Source of the DNA: Manduca sexta
Taxonomy: Eukaryota > Arthropoda > Insecta > Lepidoptera > Sphingidae
NCBI RefSeq assembly: GCF_014839805.1
Contig: NC_051129.1
Span: forward strand, 9,242,920-9,306,919
Length of the DNA: 64,000 nt
Direction of reading: 5' to 3'
In this document: one piece after another, positions 1-12,288 of the stretch
Numbering within the stretch: the stretch's first letter is position 1
Layout: each line of letters opens with the position of its first letter
The notes under the pieces: generated by a model
Seen by the model: only the letters and a program-made list of their open reading frames with translations
Database searches by the model: none
What the model was told of the DNA's origin: nothing
Position numbers and translations under genes: made by a program

Positions 1-243
1 TCATGAATATTTATTAGCTGAAATATTGATGTTTTGCATAAAATATATCAGGTCGAAACTGTCGAGTTTTATAAAAATCGGTATTAATTAATTCAACAAA
101 AGGAACAATGTTATCATACCACAGTATCATTACGTGCAGTAACCGCAACATGATAATTAACCGTAGAATGGCGTTTTGTACTACATTTACCACTTTAATA
201 TATTGGCAGGTGAATTACTGAAATTAAAATTTATTTTACTTAC

Positions 244-336
244 CGCTACATATTGCCAGCCGTTGTTTACGCGAACAAGTAACGCTTGTTCTTGAATGAC
301 GTACGCCAGTGTGCCGAGCGGGCTGTTTGTACCCAG
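244..336 (-). CDS. Mp: Mp exon: second half of the trimerisation domain
   Basis: A 93-nt exon of 31 codons in phase 0 at both ends. The acceptor is ttag|CTGGGT and the donor is GCG|gtaagt. It encodes SPLGTLAYV followed by ALLVRVNNGWQYV. This matches the collagen XV/XVIII trimerisation module pattern of Gly-Thr-Leu/Phe-x-Tyr-Val, then Leu-x-Val-Arg-Val-x-x-Gly-Trp. It continues in frame from the exon at 1337..1449. It is the last exon in the window; the hinge and endostatin exons should follow to the left. A tRNA-derived SINE starts only 79 bp upstream of its acceptor in the preceding intron. Confidence 0.9.
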
Positions 337-414
337 CTAAAGTATAAAGTATAAAATATAAGGGAATTCTGACGCAGATTGCAAAAGGAAAAGTTGAGAT
401 TTAAATTCTTAACA

Positions 415-667
415 CAACATCACGCATGTTATCCCCGAAGGGGTATGCAGAGGCGCAACCATGGCACCCACTTTTCGCCAAGTGTGTTCCGTCCCATGAT
501 GTGATAGGGGGCGAGCCTATCGCCATATCGGGCACAAATTCCAGACTCCGGGCTGATACTGAGCAGAAAAACCCAAATATCACTTTTGCTCGACCCGGGA
601 TTCGAACCCAGGACCTCAGAGCGCTGCCGTACCGCGCATGCAGTACAACTACGCCACCGAGGCAGTC
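415..667 (-). mobile_element. tRNA-derived SINE (family S1), near full length
   Basis: Read on the minus strand, it starts gactgcctcggtggcgtag (an A-box-like tRNA head) and has the B box GGTTCGAATCC about 50 bp further on. A SINE body follows, ending near the conserved aacatcacgc sequence. A nearly identical copy lies at 21731..21981, with more diverged copies at 6979..7170, 36725..36938, 44905..45130 and 55556..55790. It sits in the intron between the two trimerisation-domain exons. Confidence 0.8.
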
Positions 668-1199
668 TTCTTAAAAAATTAAAATTCTTAATCTATTCAT
701 AAGTACACAAATTTATGAAATTAAATATAATTATAAGTTGAAATCTATTATAATTATGTTGGGATTAAACGTCATGCCGTTTCGAATTGCTAATGAAATA
801 TTTAGAATTATATTCCACAAATGTCGATGAAGTTAGTATCGTCGAAATATATTATGTAACTTCTCTTATGTACCTAATAGAGAACGTTTATGATTGATCG
901 GAAACTAGGTGTATAGTTTGTTCGTCAAATATTTGGATTTTTGTCACTCAAGCATCGATCAAAATCGATTCCTCCAGGGCCCATCTATCACGATGCGAGC
1001 ATTTTGTTTTCAACATACGTCATATCTCCGTTGCTGTGAATACACGGGCCTGCGACAGGAACAATGCTCGACTGATGTTTTTCAAAATAGCTTATATTCC
1101 AAAACATGGTTTAGATAATGTCCACTATACGACCACGACAAAGATACTCCATTGCAATTGTTGGTAAACGGAGTAACGTGGGCGATTTAGATTGACCAA

Positions 1200-1310
1200 A
1201 GATAATTATTCATTGCTAGTCGACACAATTATGCCGGCTTGTTCGGAATTGTATATACACAAGTTAATCCCGAAGCCCGTCAAATTACGTGGGCTTTTAG
1301 GGTGGATTTT
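1200..1310. repeat. Fragment of dispersed repeat R2
   Basis: It contains the shared R2 core (cgacacaattatgccggc, then a tatacacag-like stretch and a cgtgggc motif). The same core is found at 15735..16110, 24225..24370, 31590..31740, 35425..35650 and 56650..56870. It is diverged and lies in an intron of the collagen gene. Confidence 0.5.
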
Positions 1311-1336
1311 TTCTCACATTTGATATAATCACTTAC

Positions 1337-1449
1337 CCGAATCAAAGAATCTGTAGACTTGAACAAAATTGTACCGACGATAGCTCTCCCGTCCTCATCG
1401 TCTTCGAAGTCTGAATTTTCACCCAAAGGATCCAAAGGATCGCGGTAAC
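1337..1449 (-). CDS. Mp: Mp exon: acidic linker plus first half of trimerisation domain
   Basis: A 113-nt exon with acceptor gtag|GTTACC and donor CGG|gtaagt. It starts with two bases completing a Gly codon and ends in phase 0. It encodes YRDPLDPLGENSDFEDDEDG, a strongly acidic linker, then AIVGTILFKSTDSLIR. The second part has the beta-strand pattern (Val-Gly-Thr-x-x-x-Phe-x-Ser/Thr) that opens the collagen XV/XVIII trimerisation domain. The domain is completed by the exon at 244..336, giving the junction SLIR|LGTNS. Confidence 0.9.
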
Positions 1450-1995
1450 CTACAAACAACTTTCCTTATACAAGAACTTCTAATCCAATCTCATCTAATA
1501 ATTATACAGCATGACGGAAACTATTTCCTAGAACTTGAAGAGGAAATAAAAAATATTTATTCATTTCAAGTAGCTACCGTGTTTATTTACTGAAATTGCT
1601 TACCATAAGGATCTTGACGGTAGTGCACCAGGTGGTTTAAGCTCCGGAGAATTTGTAGAGGATCACGCTGTTTGCCTGTCCAATAAACGTTATTTCTTTA
1701 GCGTTTGTGCAAACATTTCGCGTGTCTTGTGCAAACATTGGCAAAGTAAATTTAATGCTTGAATATTCATTGTGTGGCTGTAACAATTATGCTAAGGTTT
1801 TGTGCTTTAGCAAAAACAATTTTAGGGTTTAGGAGCTAAAATTGAAATTCAATTTCAATGACTAAATACTCTATCGATATGTTCCGATTTACTTGGATAT
1901 TTTTCGATTTTAAATACAATACTTATGTATTATATCTTGCCCTGACTAATTTTCTACTGATACACATATTTAAATTTATCTAAGTTGTAGCATAC

Positions 1996-2233
1996 CTGCT
2001 CCTGGTTCACGGCGATTTAGACCCGGAGTATCAGTCAGCGAGTCCACTGGTACTTCATTTGCAAATATAGCCGGCGGTCCAGGCGGCCCCGGAGGACCCG
2101 GCGGGCCCGGCACTGAGATATACTGGATATTTGTTGCAGGAGCTCCAGGGGTTCCCGGGGGACCTCTCGGACCTTCTTTTCCCGGTGGCCCAGGGGCACC
2201 GTCGTAGCCTCGTTCACCTTTGTCTCCTTTTAT
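1996..2233 (-). CDS. Mp: Mp exon: last collagen blocks and non-collagenous tail
   Basis: A 238-nt exon with acceptor aatag|ATAAAA and donor GCAG|gtatgc; it starts in phase 0 and ends after one base. It opens with [16 protein letters not shown] and more Gly-X-Y triplets, is broken by [11 protein letters not shown], and resumes with a GPP-rich run that is the last collagen block. It ends in the non-collagenous stretch [16 protein letters not shown], leading to the acidic linker. The GPP-rich C-terminal triplets would stabilise the end of the helix where it nucleates beside the trimerisation domain (an inference from collagen biology). Confidence 0.9.
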
Positions 2234-2311
2234 CTATTATGAAACAAATATTACATCATATCTCTTACATCTTAACACTCTAACAACCATGAAATAAAAC
2301 AATTTTCCGGA

Positions 2312-2430
2312 TTTTATCGCGATTTTTTTATATCAGCTTTCATGGTCTTCGAAACGTCGGGAGACAATAATAATATAAAAAACCAAGATTAAATCTAGAA
2401 AATAGTTTTATTTCAGTGTTTAACAAAATC
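2312..2430. repeat. Dispersed repeat R5 (cgaaacgtcgggag family), fragment
   Basis: It shares the motif tcttcgaaacgtcgggaga, flanked by 'gattttatcg' and 'tttaac' stretches, with copies at 26787..26880, 43655..43765, 49835..49985 and 62135..62330. It is intronic. The family is not identified further. Confidence 0.5.
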
Positions 2431-2755
2431 ATTACATTAATAAGCTATTAAAAACGTTCTCCTATAGTTTCTTACGAATTTAACGAACAAACTGTGATAC
2501 GATAGTATCAATATTTTCTCTAAATAATACCCTAAATAGACAATGTTCCTATTCCAACACAAACACTTGCAAGTAAACTTCAATCTGTATTCCAATTTGC
2601 TGTATACGAGATTAGCAAAACGTAAAAGAGGTTGGTAATGAATAAGCCGCAATGTGTATTTATTTACGAGATATCTAGATCCAGCTCGGAGCCTTCAGCT
2701 GACCCCTTAGTTTGTACTTTATTTATTCAAGCGTTTAATTAAGCATGAGAATTAC

Positions 2756-2845
2756 CTTTTCTAGATCGTGTGGGTTGATTCCAGAATCGCCCTTTTCGCC
2801 TTTTTGGCCTGGTGGACCTTGCTGGCCCGCCGCTCCTGGAGGACC
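2756..2845 (-). CDS. Mp: Mp exon: collagen repeats
   Basis: A 90-nt exon of 30 codons in phase 0 at both ends, with acceptor accag|GGTCCT and donor AAAAG|gtaatt. It encodes GPPGAAGQQGPPGQKGEKGD followed by SGINPHDLEK. Gly-X-Y repeats lead into the short break INPHDLEKIK before the next exon. The length is a multiple of 9, as is common for collagen exons. Confidence 0.9.
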
Positions 2846-3359
2846 CTGGTAAATAAAAAAAATTGTAAGTTTTTGATCGTGATTATGCCAGAGTGCCAGC
2901 TTGTTGTCCACTAAAGCAATGAGATCAAAATAAATGTAGACTAGGTTCGGCTATTTGTCAGTTTTAGAGATTGCTTACTGCAAATACCTAATTTACAACT
3001 CTTTATAATATTTGTGCTTTAATATTCTAAGATAGAATGTTCTACTAATTATTTAGCATAATATGAAATATTGGTTATAAAATTAATGTAGAAAATTAAA
3101 ATTATTCTTGCACATATTTGAAACATGAACCATAAAGCTTGAATGCGAAGGTGTGTTTCTGATCTTGGAGTAAAATGTAAAATAAATACACCGATGCAAT
3201 TACAATTGTGGTTCTATTTTACTATGTCGCATCGTAAGTGGTATTGGAATATCTAGTCATCGTAGCAGAACGTATCATCTTAGCGTAATAATCTTCCCTT
3301 CTAAAGCCAACGTATTCAAATTCCTTCAAACATTTAAATATTAAAAACGTGATGCTTAC

Positions 3360-3503
3360 CGTCCATCCGGGCAAACCGATATCTCCGGAAGGCCCGTTTG
3401 TGCCAGGAGTTCCGGGAGGGCCGGGTAGACCTGGCGGGCCTCTTGGTCCGGGTGGACCGGGGTGGCCCCGTTTCCCCCTTGGCCCAGACTCCCCTTTCTC
3501 ACC
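3360..3503 (-). CDS. Mp: Mp exon: uninterrupted collagen repeats
   Basis: A 144-nt exon of 48 codons in phase 0 at both ends, with acceptor aacag|GGTGAG and donor ACG|gtaagc. It consists entirely of Gly-X-Y triplets, starting [19 protein letters not shown] and ending GLPGWT. Basic KRG and PRG triplets could bind heparan sulfate, though this is only suggested by composition. Confidence 0.9.
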
Positions 3504-4078
3504 CTGTTAAATAAACATATTGGAACATTCTTTTACGCATTATTTATACTTACATCTTCAAGTTCTCATTTCGTATTCTTTGCTCCAATATTAAGTTTTG
3601 CGTCTTGTTATTTTACTACGTCGTTAAATATTTTTATGAGTTCATTAAACACATCATTTTAGATATTTATTTGAAAATGAGTGTACAAATAATAAATGAT
3701 ACTATTATACAAAGCCTCTGTAGACGCTTAATCTTCAACTAATAAACATCGAATACAAATTTAGCATGAATAGTTTGTACCGAGCAACGTACCAGAGTAA
3801 CGAAACTTCTAGTCGAGCGAAGCTATCACTACCAGCTACAGAAACTTCGTTTCATGTAACTACAATACACGAAATCAATATACAAGCAAATTCATGTTGT
3901 CGGAGCTAGTTGTTATAGTTCACTTGGATATTCGAAATTTGTTATTTTTAAATTGAAATTTGTTCTTAATATTAAAATATGTACACCGGCTACCTTCATA
4001 AAAAAGATATTGGCTTTTGTTGTTTTACATGTTTGCCTCTAAAGATATACACAGCCCTGCAATCACTTCTGCGTTTTA

Positions 4079-4339
<261 letters not shown>

Positions 4340-4764
4340 CTACGGTGATAGAAAAAAAAATACATTTTATTTAGAATTTGAACATTCTAGTCAACATTTT
4401 TTTTTTACATCTTTACACGTATAAAAAGAAAGATGACTTAGTTGTACTATTTTGCTATCATGTCTGACAAACACCTGACCTAAAATGGCATGAATATAGT
4501 TTAATTTAGTACTCGGTGTTCAATTATGGTAATGAGGAACATTTGCCGGCCTTCTACTACATAATCTAGTCATCGCATTTCATCTGGCACAAGAGCGGAA
4601 TATTTATATAAAAATTCAAACCGCTCCATAAATTAATAAACATTTTCCAGCTCCATTAGTTTTTCATTTAATAAAGTACGGCAAATATTTTATATATCCA
4701 TTAATGAGGTTGTCTTTTGAGTTACGCCGGGATTTTATTTACATTAAATTAGTAGTTACATTAC

Positions 4765-4817
4765 CTTCTCCCCTCTTTCTCCTCGCTCGATTTTAGGCAG
4801 TTGCAGTAGCGATGATT
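4765..4817 (-). CDS. Mp: Mp exon: short non-collagenous segment
   Basis: A 53-nt exon with acceptor gtttctag|AATCAT, preceded by a pyrimidine-rich tract, and donor AAG|gtaatg. It begins with two bases completing a Glu codon and ends in phase 0. It encodes SSLLQLPKIE then RGERGEK, finishing a non-collagenous break and restarting the collagen helix. It is short and was found only from splice signals and phase, so it is a little less certain than its neighbours. Confidence 0.8.
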
Positions 4818-5244
4818 CTAGAAACAACATTTTATATTAAAGCCTCATTATGAATAAATGAAATCTTCCAAAATCCTTTTTGATGGTTTCTAAACACTGG
4901 ATTATATAACGAATATTGCCTACAAATGTGTTTATCTTAATTATTGTTTGAATTTAAATTTTATTAGTATTATGTTAAACTACTAGATTGTGTATTATGC
5001 TTTATTTGATAACGCTTATTTGTGGTGAGCTCATAATTTTCTTACTTCCTAAGATGGGTAGAGTAAAAAATCATTACTTGAACTGTCTACGTACAAAATC
5101 TATACATATTATAAAACAAAGTCCCATTTTCTTTTTGTGTCAGTATGTTATCGATTTTCTCAAAATCTACAGAACAGATTTTTATGAAATTTGGTATGAA
5201 GATAGTTTAAGACTCTGTAAAGGTTATAGGCTACTTACTATCTC

Positions 5245-5298
5245 GGGAATATAATGATCGAACCGATCGATGCGAACGAAGCCACGAGTAAAAGCTAG
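5245..5298 (+). repeat. Helitron-like 3' end fragment
   Basis: It ends in the shared sequence cgaagccacgagtaaaagctagt: an imperfect hairpin followed by CTAG and T, as at the ends of the elements at 17407..18421 and 46756..47199. Only the 3' end is recognisable. Confidence 0.4.
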
Positions 5299-6464
5299 TT
5301 GTATTATAAGCACCAACTTGGATCACACGTAAACTAAATATTTATTCAAACGCGTCATAATACGGAATAAAAAAATGTATTTGTTAAAAACTACCCCGCC
5401 AGCAAACGAGCTTGACTTTGACCCCAAATTGTAAGAGCCCTGACGTGCCGAAAACATCTACTCGGTATGAATGTGTTTACACTGTAATTTTTACATCACG
5501 TATTTACATATAAAATGATGCCTTTTATACACGGAATATTTAGGAAAAATGGCTGGAAGAATATCTATTCCGGGCCTGCATTAGGTATGTATATCGATTT
5601 GCAAGGGAAATAATATTACACATGAATATTTCGTAAATTCGGTATTTGCTTATATTATACAAGTACAATTTTATCCTCATCACCATCGCGTGGATTTTTT
5701 TTTCATTACTTTTTCTGACGCTAATTATATATCGAACGGATAAATGTATACATATCTCAATCAACACAATACTGACAATCGAAAGTAAACGTTATTGTAA
5801 ACACGACCTAAACACAAATATTCCAAATGGGTTGAGCAAGTTTTGGAAGTGAAATGGTAATGTAATTAGTGAGTTGGAAACGAAGGTTGTTTCTCGTATG
5901 AGTTTTGAACGGTAATTATTTTTCCTGACCCCTCCGTACGTGGAGTTATAGAAATTAAATATTTGTTTGTTGCTCTAATAATGGAAAACTCATAATAGCT
6001 TTTCGTCTACTTCGCGGGTACGGTTAAATGCGTTTTGTGTTTGCTTTTAATTTACCGTTTTAAAAAAAATGCTTCGTTTGTTTGAATAATTATATGGCGA
6101 TGACATAACTTGTGGCTTGTTCTTTTTAGTAATAAATTTATTGTTACTTTTGTAATGAAATACTTTAATGACATTTGCATTCGAACCTATTCATAGCTTT
6201 TACTTTTATAATTCCTGAAGAACCTAACATCAGCGTGTTAAAGGTAAATTATCACGGTTTCATAGACAGAGCAAATTATTGTCTATTGGTCTAACAATAG
6301 AAGTTTTATTAGCTTAATAGTTCGCGTAAAATGAACTCTGAGCGCCGGTGAACTTGAGCAAAATTAATTATACGGTTTCTAATTAGATTCTATGTTAGTT
6401 CCTGAATATGATATTAATATCTCACATTACCTCGCATACATGTGGACTCGAGTTCCGGTAAGAT

Positions 6465-6770
6465 AATACGGTTATCGGTATACGGTTATTCCTGTTGTAC
6501 TTAAATAGTACATTTTGTTGGCTGTACCACGAAGTACTTTACTGGTAGCAGATCTCTCATATGTGAGGGTATCGCCTGGGTAGGTACTATAGTAATATCT
6601 ATTGCTACCGGTAAACAGCAGTGTGTAGTCACTGTTGTGTTCCGGTTTGAAGGACACTGTAGCCAGTGTAACTACTGGATGTAATAAGACTTAATATGTC
6701 ATGTCGCAGGATGGCGAGCGCAGACGAATACCAAGCAAACGGTCGTATTGTTTACTATCAGGCGAACGGT
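6465..6770. repeat. Dispersed repeat R6, reverse copy
   Basis: It contains blocks (cgcctgggtagg..., cagcagtgtgtagtcactgttgtg, ggatggcgagcgcag, gcgaacggtaagctc) that are reverse complements of the repeat at 51541..51826. A third diverged copy is at 53960..54250. The class is uncertain. Confidence 0.55.
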
Positions 6771-6978
6771 AAGCTCTTCCTGTTATTCAAACCAATAAAA
6801 AAAGGAAAGATAAAATTATGGTGGATCCGATTTGGTACACCTGAATGTATTTGTATCGCGAAACAAATTAATATTAAGTATCAATACAATTCTTGGCAAC
6901 AAAAACAAACAGATCGGTAGTCCTATTAAAACTCAATCTTGCGTGTGAAATCTCCCATCGAAGTTATCCCGACACAGA

Positions 6979-7170
6979 ATGTTTCACACACGCACACATC
7001 AGGCAACCAGAACACTTTTCGCCATGTATGGCGGTGAGCCTACCGCGCTACCCGGGCTGATACTGACCAGAGACACCCAAATATCATTTATCCGACCCGG
7101 GATTCGAACCCAGCTCCTCAGAGCGCTGCTGCACTGCGCATGCAGTACAACTTCGCCACCGAGGCAGTCA
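6979..7170 (-). mobile_element. tRNA-derived SINE (family S1), 5' part kept
   Basis: On the minus strand it begins tgactgcctcggtggcgaag and has the B box GGTTCGAATCC. Its body is shortened compared with the copy at 415..667. The tRNA-like end lies about 36 bp from the donor of the collagen exon 7206..7289, inside the downstream intron. Confidence 0.75.
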
Positions 7171-7205
7171 ATGTTTCGACATAAAATAATGTATGCTTCA
7201 CTCAC

Positions 7206-7289
7206 CAGTGCGAGTTATATCACCCGAAACCGAATTCTCTGATACAACAGGCATCGGTAGACCTGGCGGTCCAGGTAGACCCCGAGCAC
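7206..7289 (-). CDS. Mp: Mp exon: end of a collagen block and a possible GAG site
   Basis: An 84-nt exon with acceptor atttag|GTGCTC and donor CACTG|gtgagt. It starts with two bases completing a Gly codon and ends after one base. It encodes ARGLPGPPGLPMPVVSENSV then SGDITRT. The SVSGD stretch, a Ser-Gly with nearby acidic residues, is a possible glycosaminoglycan attachment site. Vertebrate collagens XV/XVIII are proteoglycans, but use of this site is inference. Confidence 0.85.
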
Positions 7290-7537
7290 CTAAATAATAA
7301 AAAAAAATTATATTTTAAGCAATCCGTTTAATTCGAACAGGTGGGAAGTAATATGAAATATGTATGTTTTCGACAATAAAAATGAAACAAAACTCTCCAG
7401 TTGATCGTAAAAGGAACGGTAATAATAAATAAGTTTTATGCGAGCACCAAGAAAGCAATCCTAAGGGTAAGAAGGGAAAAAAATAAAGATTTTCCAAATC
7501 GTTACTATAAACCCTTAAAAATCTTGCGAACGCGTTA

Positions 7538-7714
<177 letters not shown>

Positions 7715-8635
7715 CTAATAGAGTTATATGCTTAGGGTCAAAGGTAACATAACATCGCGTTACGAGGGTCAAACCGGCAGTTATTGCGTAAGTCCCGGTT
7801 TATTACTTGTAGGTAGTAAATAAGTTACGGATTTTATTTTGATTTAGGTAAGTTTTGTAATGGTCATGTTAGTGCTGTATAAAATTGATGATCAGAATAA
7901 TGTCATGCATACAATGTTGTAATCATACAGAATATAAAAATTAAATATGTCATGCATATTGTAACGTGTTATCATCTCATTCCCGTTTAATTTTATTTAT
8001 TTATACTTATTTTTATGCGTTAAACATAAAAAACAAATTTAATCATAAAATGTAATCATTCTTGGTTTAATATAAATAGTCATTTGTACATTGGGTTACT
8101 AAATGAAACCATATACTCGTTCGTCTTTACCTATGCTAACATTGTACGAAACATGAATAAAAAAATATTTTCGCCAAAATTCCGATTTTAGTTTTATGAT
8201 AATTTTGTAGTTTAGTGCGAATGAGGTGTGTAAGTGTATTTCTGTCTGAAAATATGATTCCGCTCTGACAAATTTTCCTCATGTAGAAGTAGTGGCATTA
8301 AAATAACTTTTTATTCATATTTATTTGGTTTGAAACTTTCACTTTAGCATTTTATATCTATGGCTACAATAACTGATGACAAAAAATTATTTTTAAGAAG
8401 ATAAGTACGTGGTTTCATTCGTTACTGCAATGTAAAAATGACCCTGAATTTCTTCAAAAAAGGTAGACAAGTACAATTACGTTAAAATATTTTAATTACC
8501 ACCTAATCCTTCTCGTAAATCATTAAGCGGCTCAACTATACAATTATCTTCGTACTAAGCTCCAAACTCCTTCCGATTTACATAAACACTTAAATGACCC
8601 AAACAATCCCGCGTAATCATATTCAAGAAACTCAC

Positions 8636-8794
8636 CCGTTCGCCTTTGTCGCCCTTGGATCCTTGTAATCCCCTCTCTCCCTTATTCCCGGGATAGCCTC
8701 GTTCCCCCTGCGGGCCCGGGAGACCCATCGGACCTCGTTCGCCTTGAGGACCCGGGATTCCTGGATTACTAGGCCCGTATAATCCCGTTGCTTC
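8636..8794 (-). CDS. Mp: Mp exon: collagen repeats
   Basis: A 159-nt exon of 53 codons in phase 0 at both ends, with acceptor cgcag|GAAGCA and donor CGG|gtgagt. It starts with [12 protein letters not shown], a small imperfection in the repeat, then regular triplets such as [16 protein letters not shown], ending GSKGDKGER. It joins in frame to GYVGPRG in the next exon. Confidence 0.9.
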
Positions 8795-8819
8795 CTGCGT
8801 AAAGTGACAATTATTTTAT

Positions 8820-9371
8820 GAGACATGTGTAATGATCTAGTTTATTATGGTTTCACTGTTTTTAAAGTAAAACTCGAAAACAGACATCTTTTTTTATAAT
8901 CGGTAGAGACAAAGCCAAGGAAGTTGTTTTTACACCTTTGTCAGACTGAATAGACCGAGATTGTGCTGGACTGCATCACATATAGTTTTGTTGTTATTAT
9001 TAGAGTTTAAACTATATAGAACTAAGATTTTTCCTACGAAGCTGTGTAATTTGATTGAATTTGAATTTGAATGCTGTGTACAATAGAGTAAATGGACACC
9101 CGATTATGTTGCCTGTTATGAATGTAACTCTATGTAAAAAAATATCTGTTGTCTGTATATATCCTATTAATAAATCTAACCAGAGTGAAACAGCACAGAC
9201 ATTTTCATTCGCAATAAGCTAGACTCGCCAGTAAATACCCTCTTCTAATTCTAATACTTCCTCTTTAAAGAAGATTTAAGTTGAGGACGCAAAGACAGTT
9301 CTACCAGTACAGATATTAATGAGCGATTGCCTCTTACCAATAAGCAACCTAGCTTATTTGCCAATCTCTTA
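8820..9371. other. Intron sequence, nothing recognised
   Basis: AT-rich intron between collagen exons 13144..13338 and 8636..8794. Read on both strands, it shows no exon with matching splice signals. Confidence 0.5.
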
Positions 9372-9652
9372 TCTATATATAAAAATGAATCCCTATTTCC
9401 CTTGTTCACGGCATCACGTGTGAACGGCTGGACCGATTTCACAATTTTTTTTGTTGTTTGTTATTGTCAGGAGAAGATTCTTATGAAAGAAAAAAATTCA
9501 AAATATTGCGCGGAAAATTAGAAAATTCAAGAAAACTTAACGACAATATTAATTTCACATAACTGTCAGTGGTTTGAAATAACTGTCAACGATCACACAG
9601 AATGCGCACGTATACATAGTTAAGACAGGACAACGTCTGTCGGGTCATCTAG
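9372..9652 (+). mobile_element. Short Helitron-like element (family H2)
   Basis: It starts TCTATATATAAAAATGAATC directly after a host A and ends GTCGGGTCATCTAG directly before a host T. This is the Helitron signature of 5' TC and 3' CTAG inserted between A and T, with no target-site duplication. A small stem (GACA...TGTC) lies just before the 3' end. Two inverted relatives of nearly the same length are at 12289..12540 and 30011..30292. No coding capacity. Confidence 0.65.
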
Positions 9653-10980
9653 TAGTACATAAAAATGTAAATAAAAAAACAATCGTTTGATACCGGAGTT
9701 GGCAACCAGCAACTGTCACTGACCATACGGAACGCAATTGCAAAGCTGTCATATCGGCTTCCTGACAGAGGTATTGTCGAACCGATCCATTTATTCAGAC
9801 AATACAGTCTGCATAATAGCGAAGTTCTATCACTTACAAAATTGTATGACATTCAGAGAGTGTGAGTCTATCTTCAGTGGAATTCGATATTAATATAATG
9901 CGAAATAATTATATATTTCGCAGTCATAGTTAAACATTAAACTGATTTTCATGAAATTTCGATATCTACGGAGAAAGCTTGATACTCAAGAACAGAATTT
10001 TAAAATATATTTTATTACTAGTATTTTGCTTACATCTCCCCCGCGTGATAAAGTTTTCAGGATAAAAAGGACTTCCAGGATCTCAAACTTTTATCACATA
10101 AAATTTCATCAAAATCGGTTCAGTAATGCAACAGTGCTAGCGTAATGAAGAGTCAGACAATCTGAATTATTTCGAATTTATAATATAATGTATGTATGAA
10201 TCAAATTCCAAGCAAGGAGTACCGCGTGCAAAATCTGGTATGGTAACAAAATGAATATTTTATCCAAAATCTAATCATCGGATTAAGCAGATTGAGTAAA
10301 AAGGTATGTTTACACGGATTCAAACCGAATCCGCAATGCGGATAGAAACGACGTGACACAGAAAACACTGGCACAGCGTGTTGTATGAAATGAGGCTTGA
10401 GATCTCAAAGTACTGAGAACTTATGAATCGTCTAACGTATCTTATACTAAGATGAATGTCTTGTGAATATCACACCATCTGTGTTCAAGTATGAAAACAA
10501 AATCGAAACATATAATATAAAGAAACATAAAGCAGCTATCTAGGTGTGAGTATTGAAAGTCCTATCATGTTTTAATGTTCCCATAGATGTCCGCACTTCA
10601 AAATATTATATTATTATTTTCAATAAATTCTAAATATTACCCGATTTGAATGGAGTATCATTAACAAAGAGTAAACACGCTACGGAGGTAACTCGTAAAT
10701 CGTATTACAATTTTAACTTCAAACATTAAACACGCAAGTTTATTTTTAAATCACGATTTACAAATATATTTGTACTTATTTTATTTTTCTGGTCATTAAA
10801 CTGAATTAGCTGTGTAATGTGTATATTTATACACTCAGTAACAGAAATATGAGATTACCATCTAATACTAACAAAGTATAGTGAATAATTTCGTGATCAC
10901 TTTATTCTCTACCAGCACCCGTGGTGCTAAGACCGAAGAGCTGTTATTTGAAACAAGAAGATACATGTCGAAGGTTCCTA

Positions 10981-11120
10981 AGTAAACTATCGTATCTAAA
11001 AAAATAAAGGTTTTCACTTCTTTAGCTTTTGGTTATCTAGGTATTGATTACTACCAAAGTGATTAAAAAAAACTTTTAAAAATACGATAATTTAATATTT
11101 TCCAGATACGATAGTTTACT
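10981..11120. mobile_element. 140-bp MITE with perfect 17-bp terminal inverted repeats
   Basis: agtaaactatcgtatct at 10981..10997 is the exact reverse complement of agatacgatagtttact at 11104..11120. The AT-rich interior has no ORF. This structure suits a miniature inverted-repeat element, but no clear target-site duplication was found. Confidence 0.5.
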
Positions 11121-12288
11121 TTACTTAAGAGCCATCGATGTATTTCATGATTGTACTGAGGTAAATATTTGTAAGATCTACAAATATTTCTTTCAAGTCT
11201 GAGTTTTAGGACGATGAGTCACTGTATGTTAGATACCCACTAAGAAGCTTTAGTATCGTAGTTCAGCATGGAATACTTCAATTTTTATTTATTCTCCACG
11301 TCTAGTCAAAATATTAGTTCATTATATTTTTATTTGATTTCATTTCTTGACTGACAACACAAATGAATTGTTTATTTGGTTTGGAGCTAGACTTTACACA
11401 AAATAATGGGTTCTAATGTTTGTTATACATGATTGTTTATTGACATGAAGGGTGACATTGACTTAACGTCAATTTATTTAAGAAAGGCAAACGAGTCAAC
11501 GAGTAATATGATGGTAAGTGACCAAAAAAACATAAATTTATACGATAGGAATCGCCATTAACTTGCTAGGTTTGTAGTTGTTCATAGTTTTTATCATAAT
11601 TATTCTAAAGTACTTTAACATGACTGAATTGTTATTGATGTCGCAAAAATTTACCGACCAGTTCATACATTTCCGAATAGTAAAGATTCTGATATGCTTC
11701 AATTGAAATATTAGAAAGAACCTGGGTGATCATAATAATTAGAATAAAAGATAACATTTTAGGTCATTAAAGCCAATGCGAAAAGTGAACTGTAAACTAG
11801 TAAGATAAACTGTAATCTTTAAGAAAATATAAAAAGAATTAATAATGAAAATAAAATAGCTATAAAGTTTATACAATGAATACAGGCAATGTTATTTAAA
11901 TTAACTATAAAATATTATTCTACGAAATAATTATAAAACGTCTGGCAGACAATACAAAAGGAATTTTAATAAGTAATCTCTTGGTGGAGCAACATAATTA
12001 TTTTGGATTTGAGAGCTCTAAAATTAAATAGGTTTCTTGTTTAAAGTCTATGACTATTTGTATTGCGTTAGATTAGACAATACAATTCTCACAAACGTTA
12101 AAATATAAATTATTTTGTAGGTAGCACATCTTTCTTATCACTTTATCTCTTTTATTAAATGGCTAACTTTAAGCATAATACAGATAGTGAAAATGACTAC
12201 TCAATATATTAATATCCAGGGTGATGATAGCGGAACATTACCACGCGAAGTTTTGCTATTTCAAGGTAGTATTGCTGTTTATTGGCTA
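11121..12288. other. Intron sequence, nothing recognised
   Basis: AT-rich, with no open frame of note, no shared repeat and no Gly-X-Y coding potential on either strand. Confidence 0.5.

Noticed and set aside
415..667. tRNA gene because of the A- and B-box motifs
   Set aside because: The boxes belong to a repeated SINE with a long unrelated body; there is no cloverleaf of normal length with a terminating T run. The same applies to the S2 family copies.
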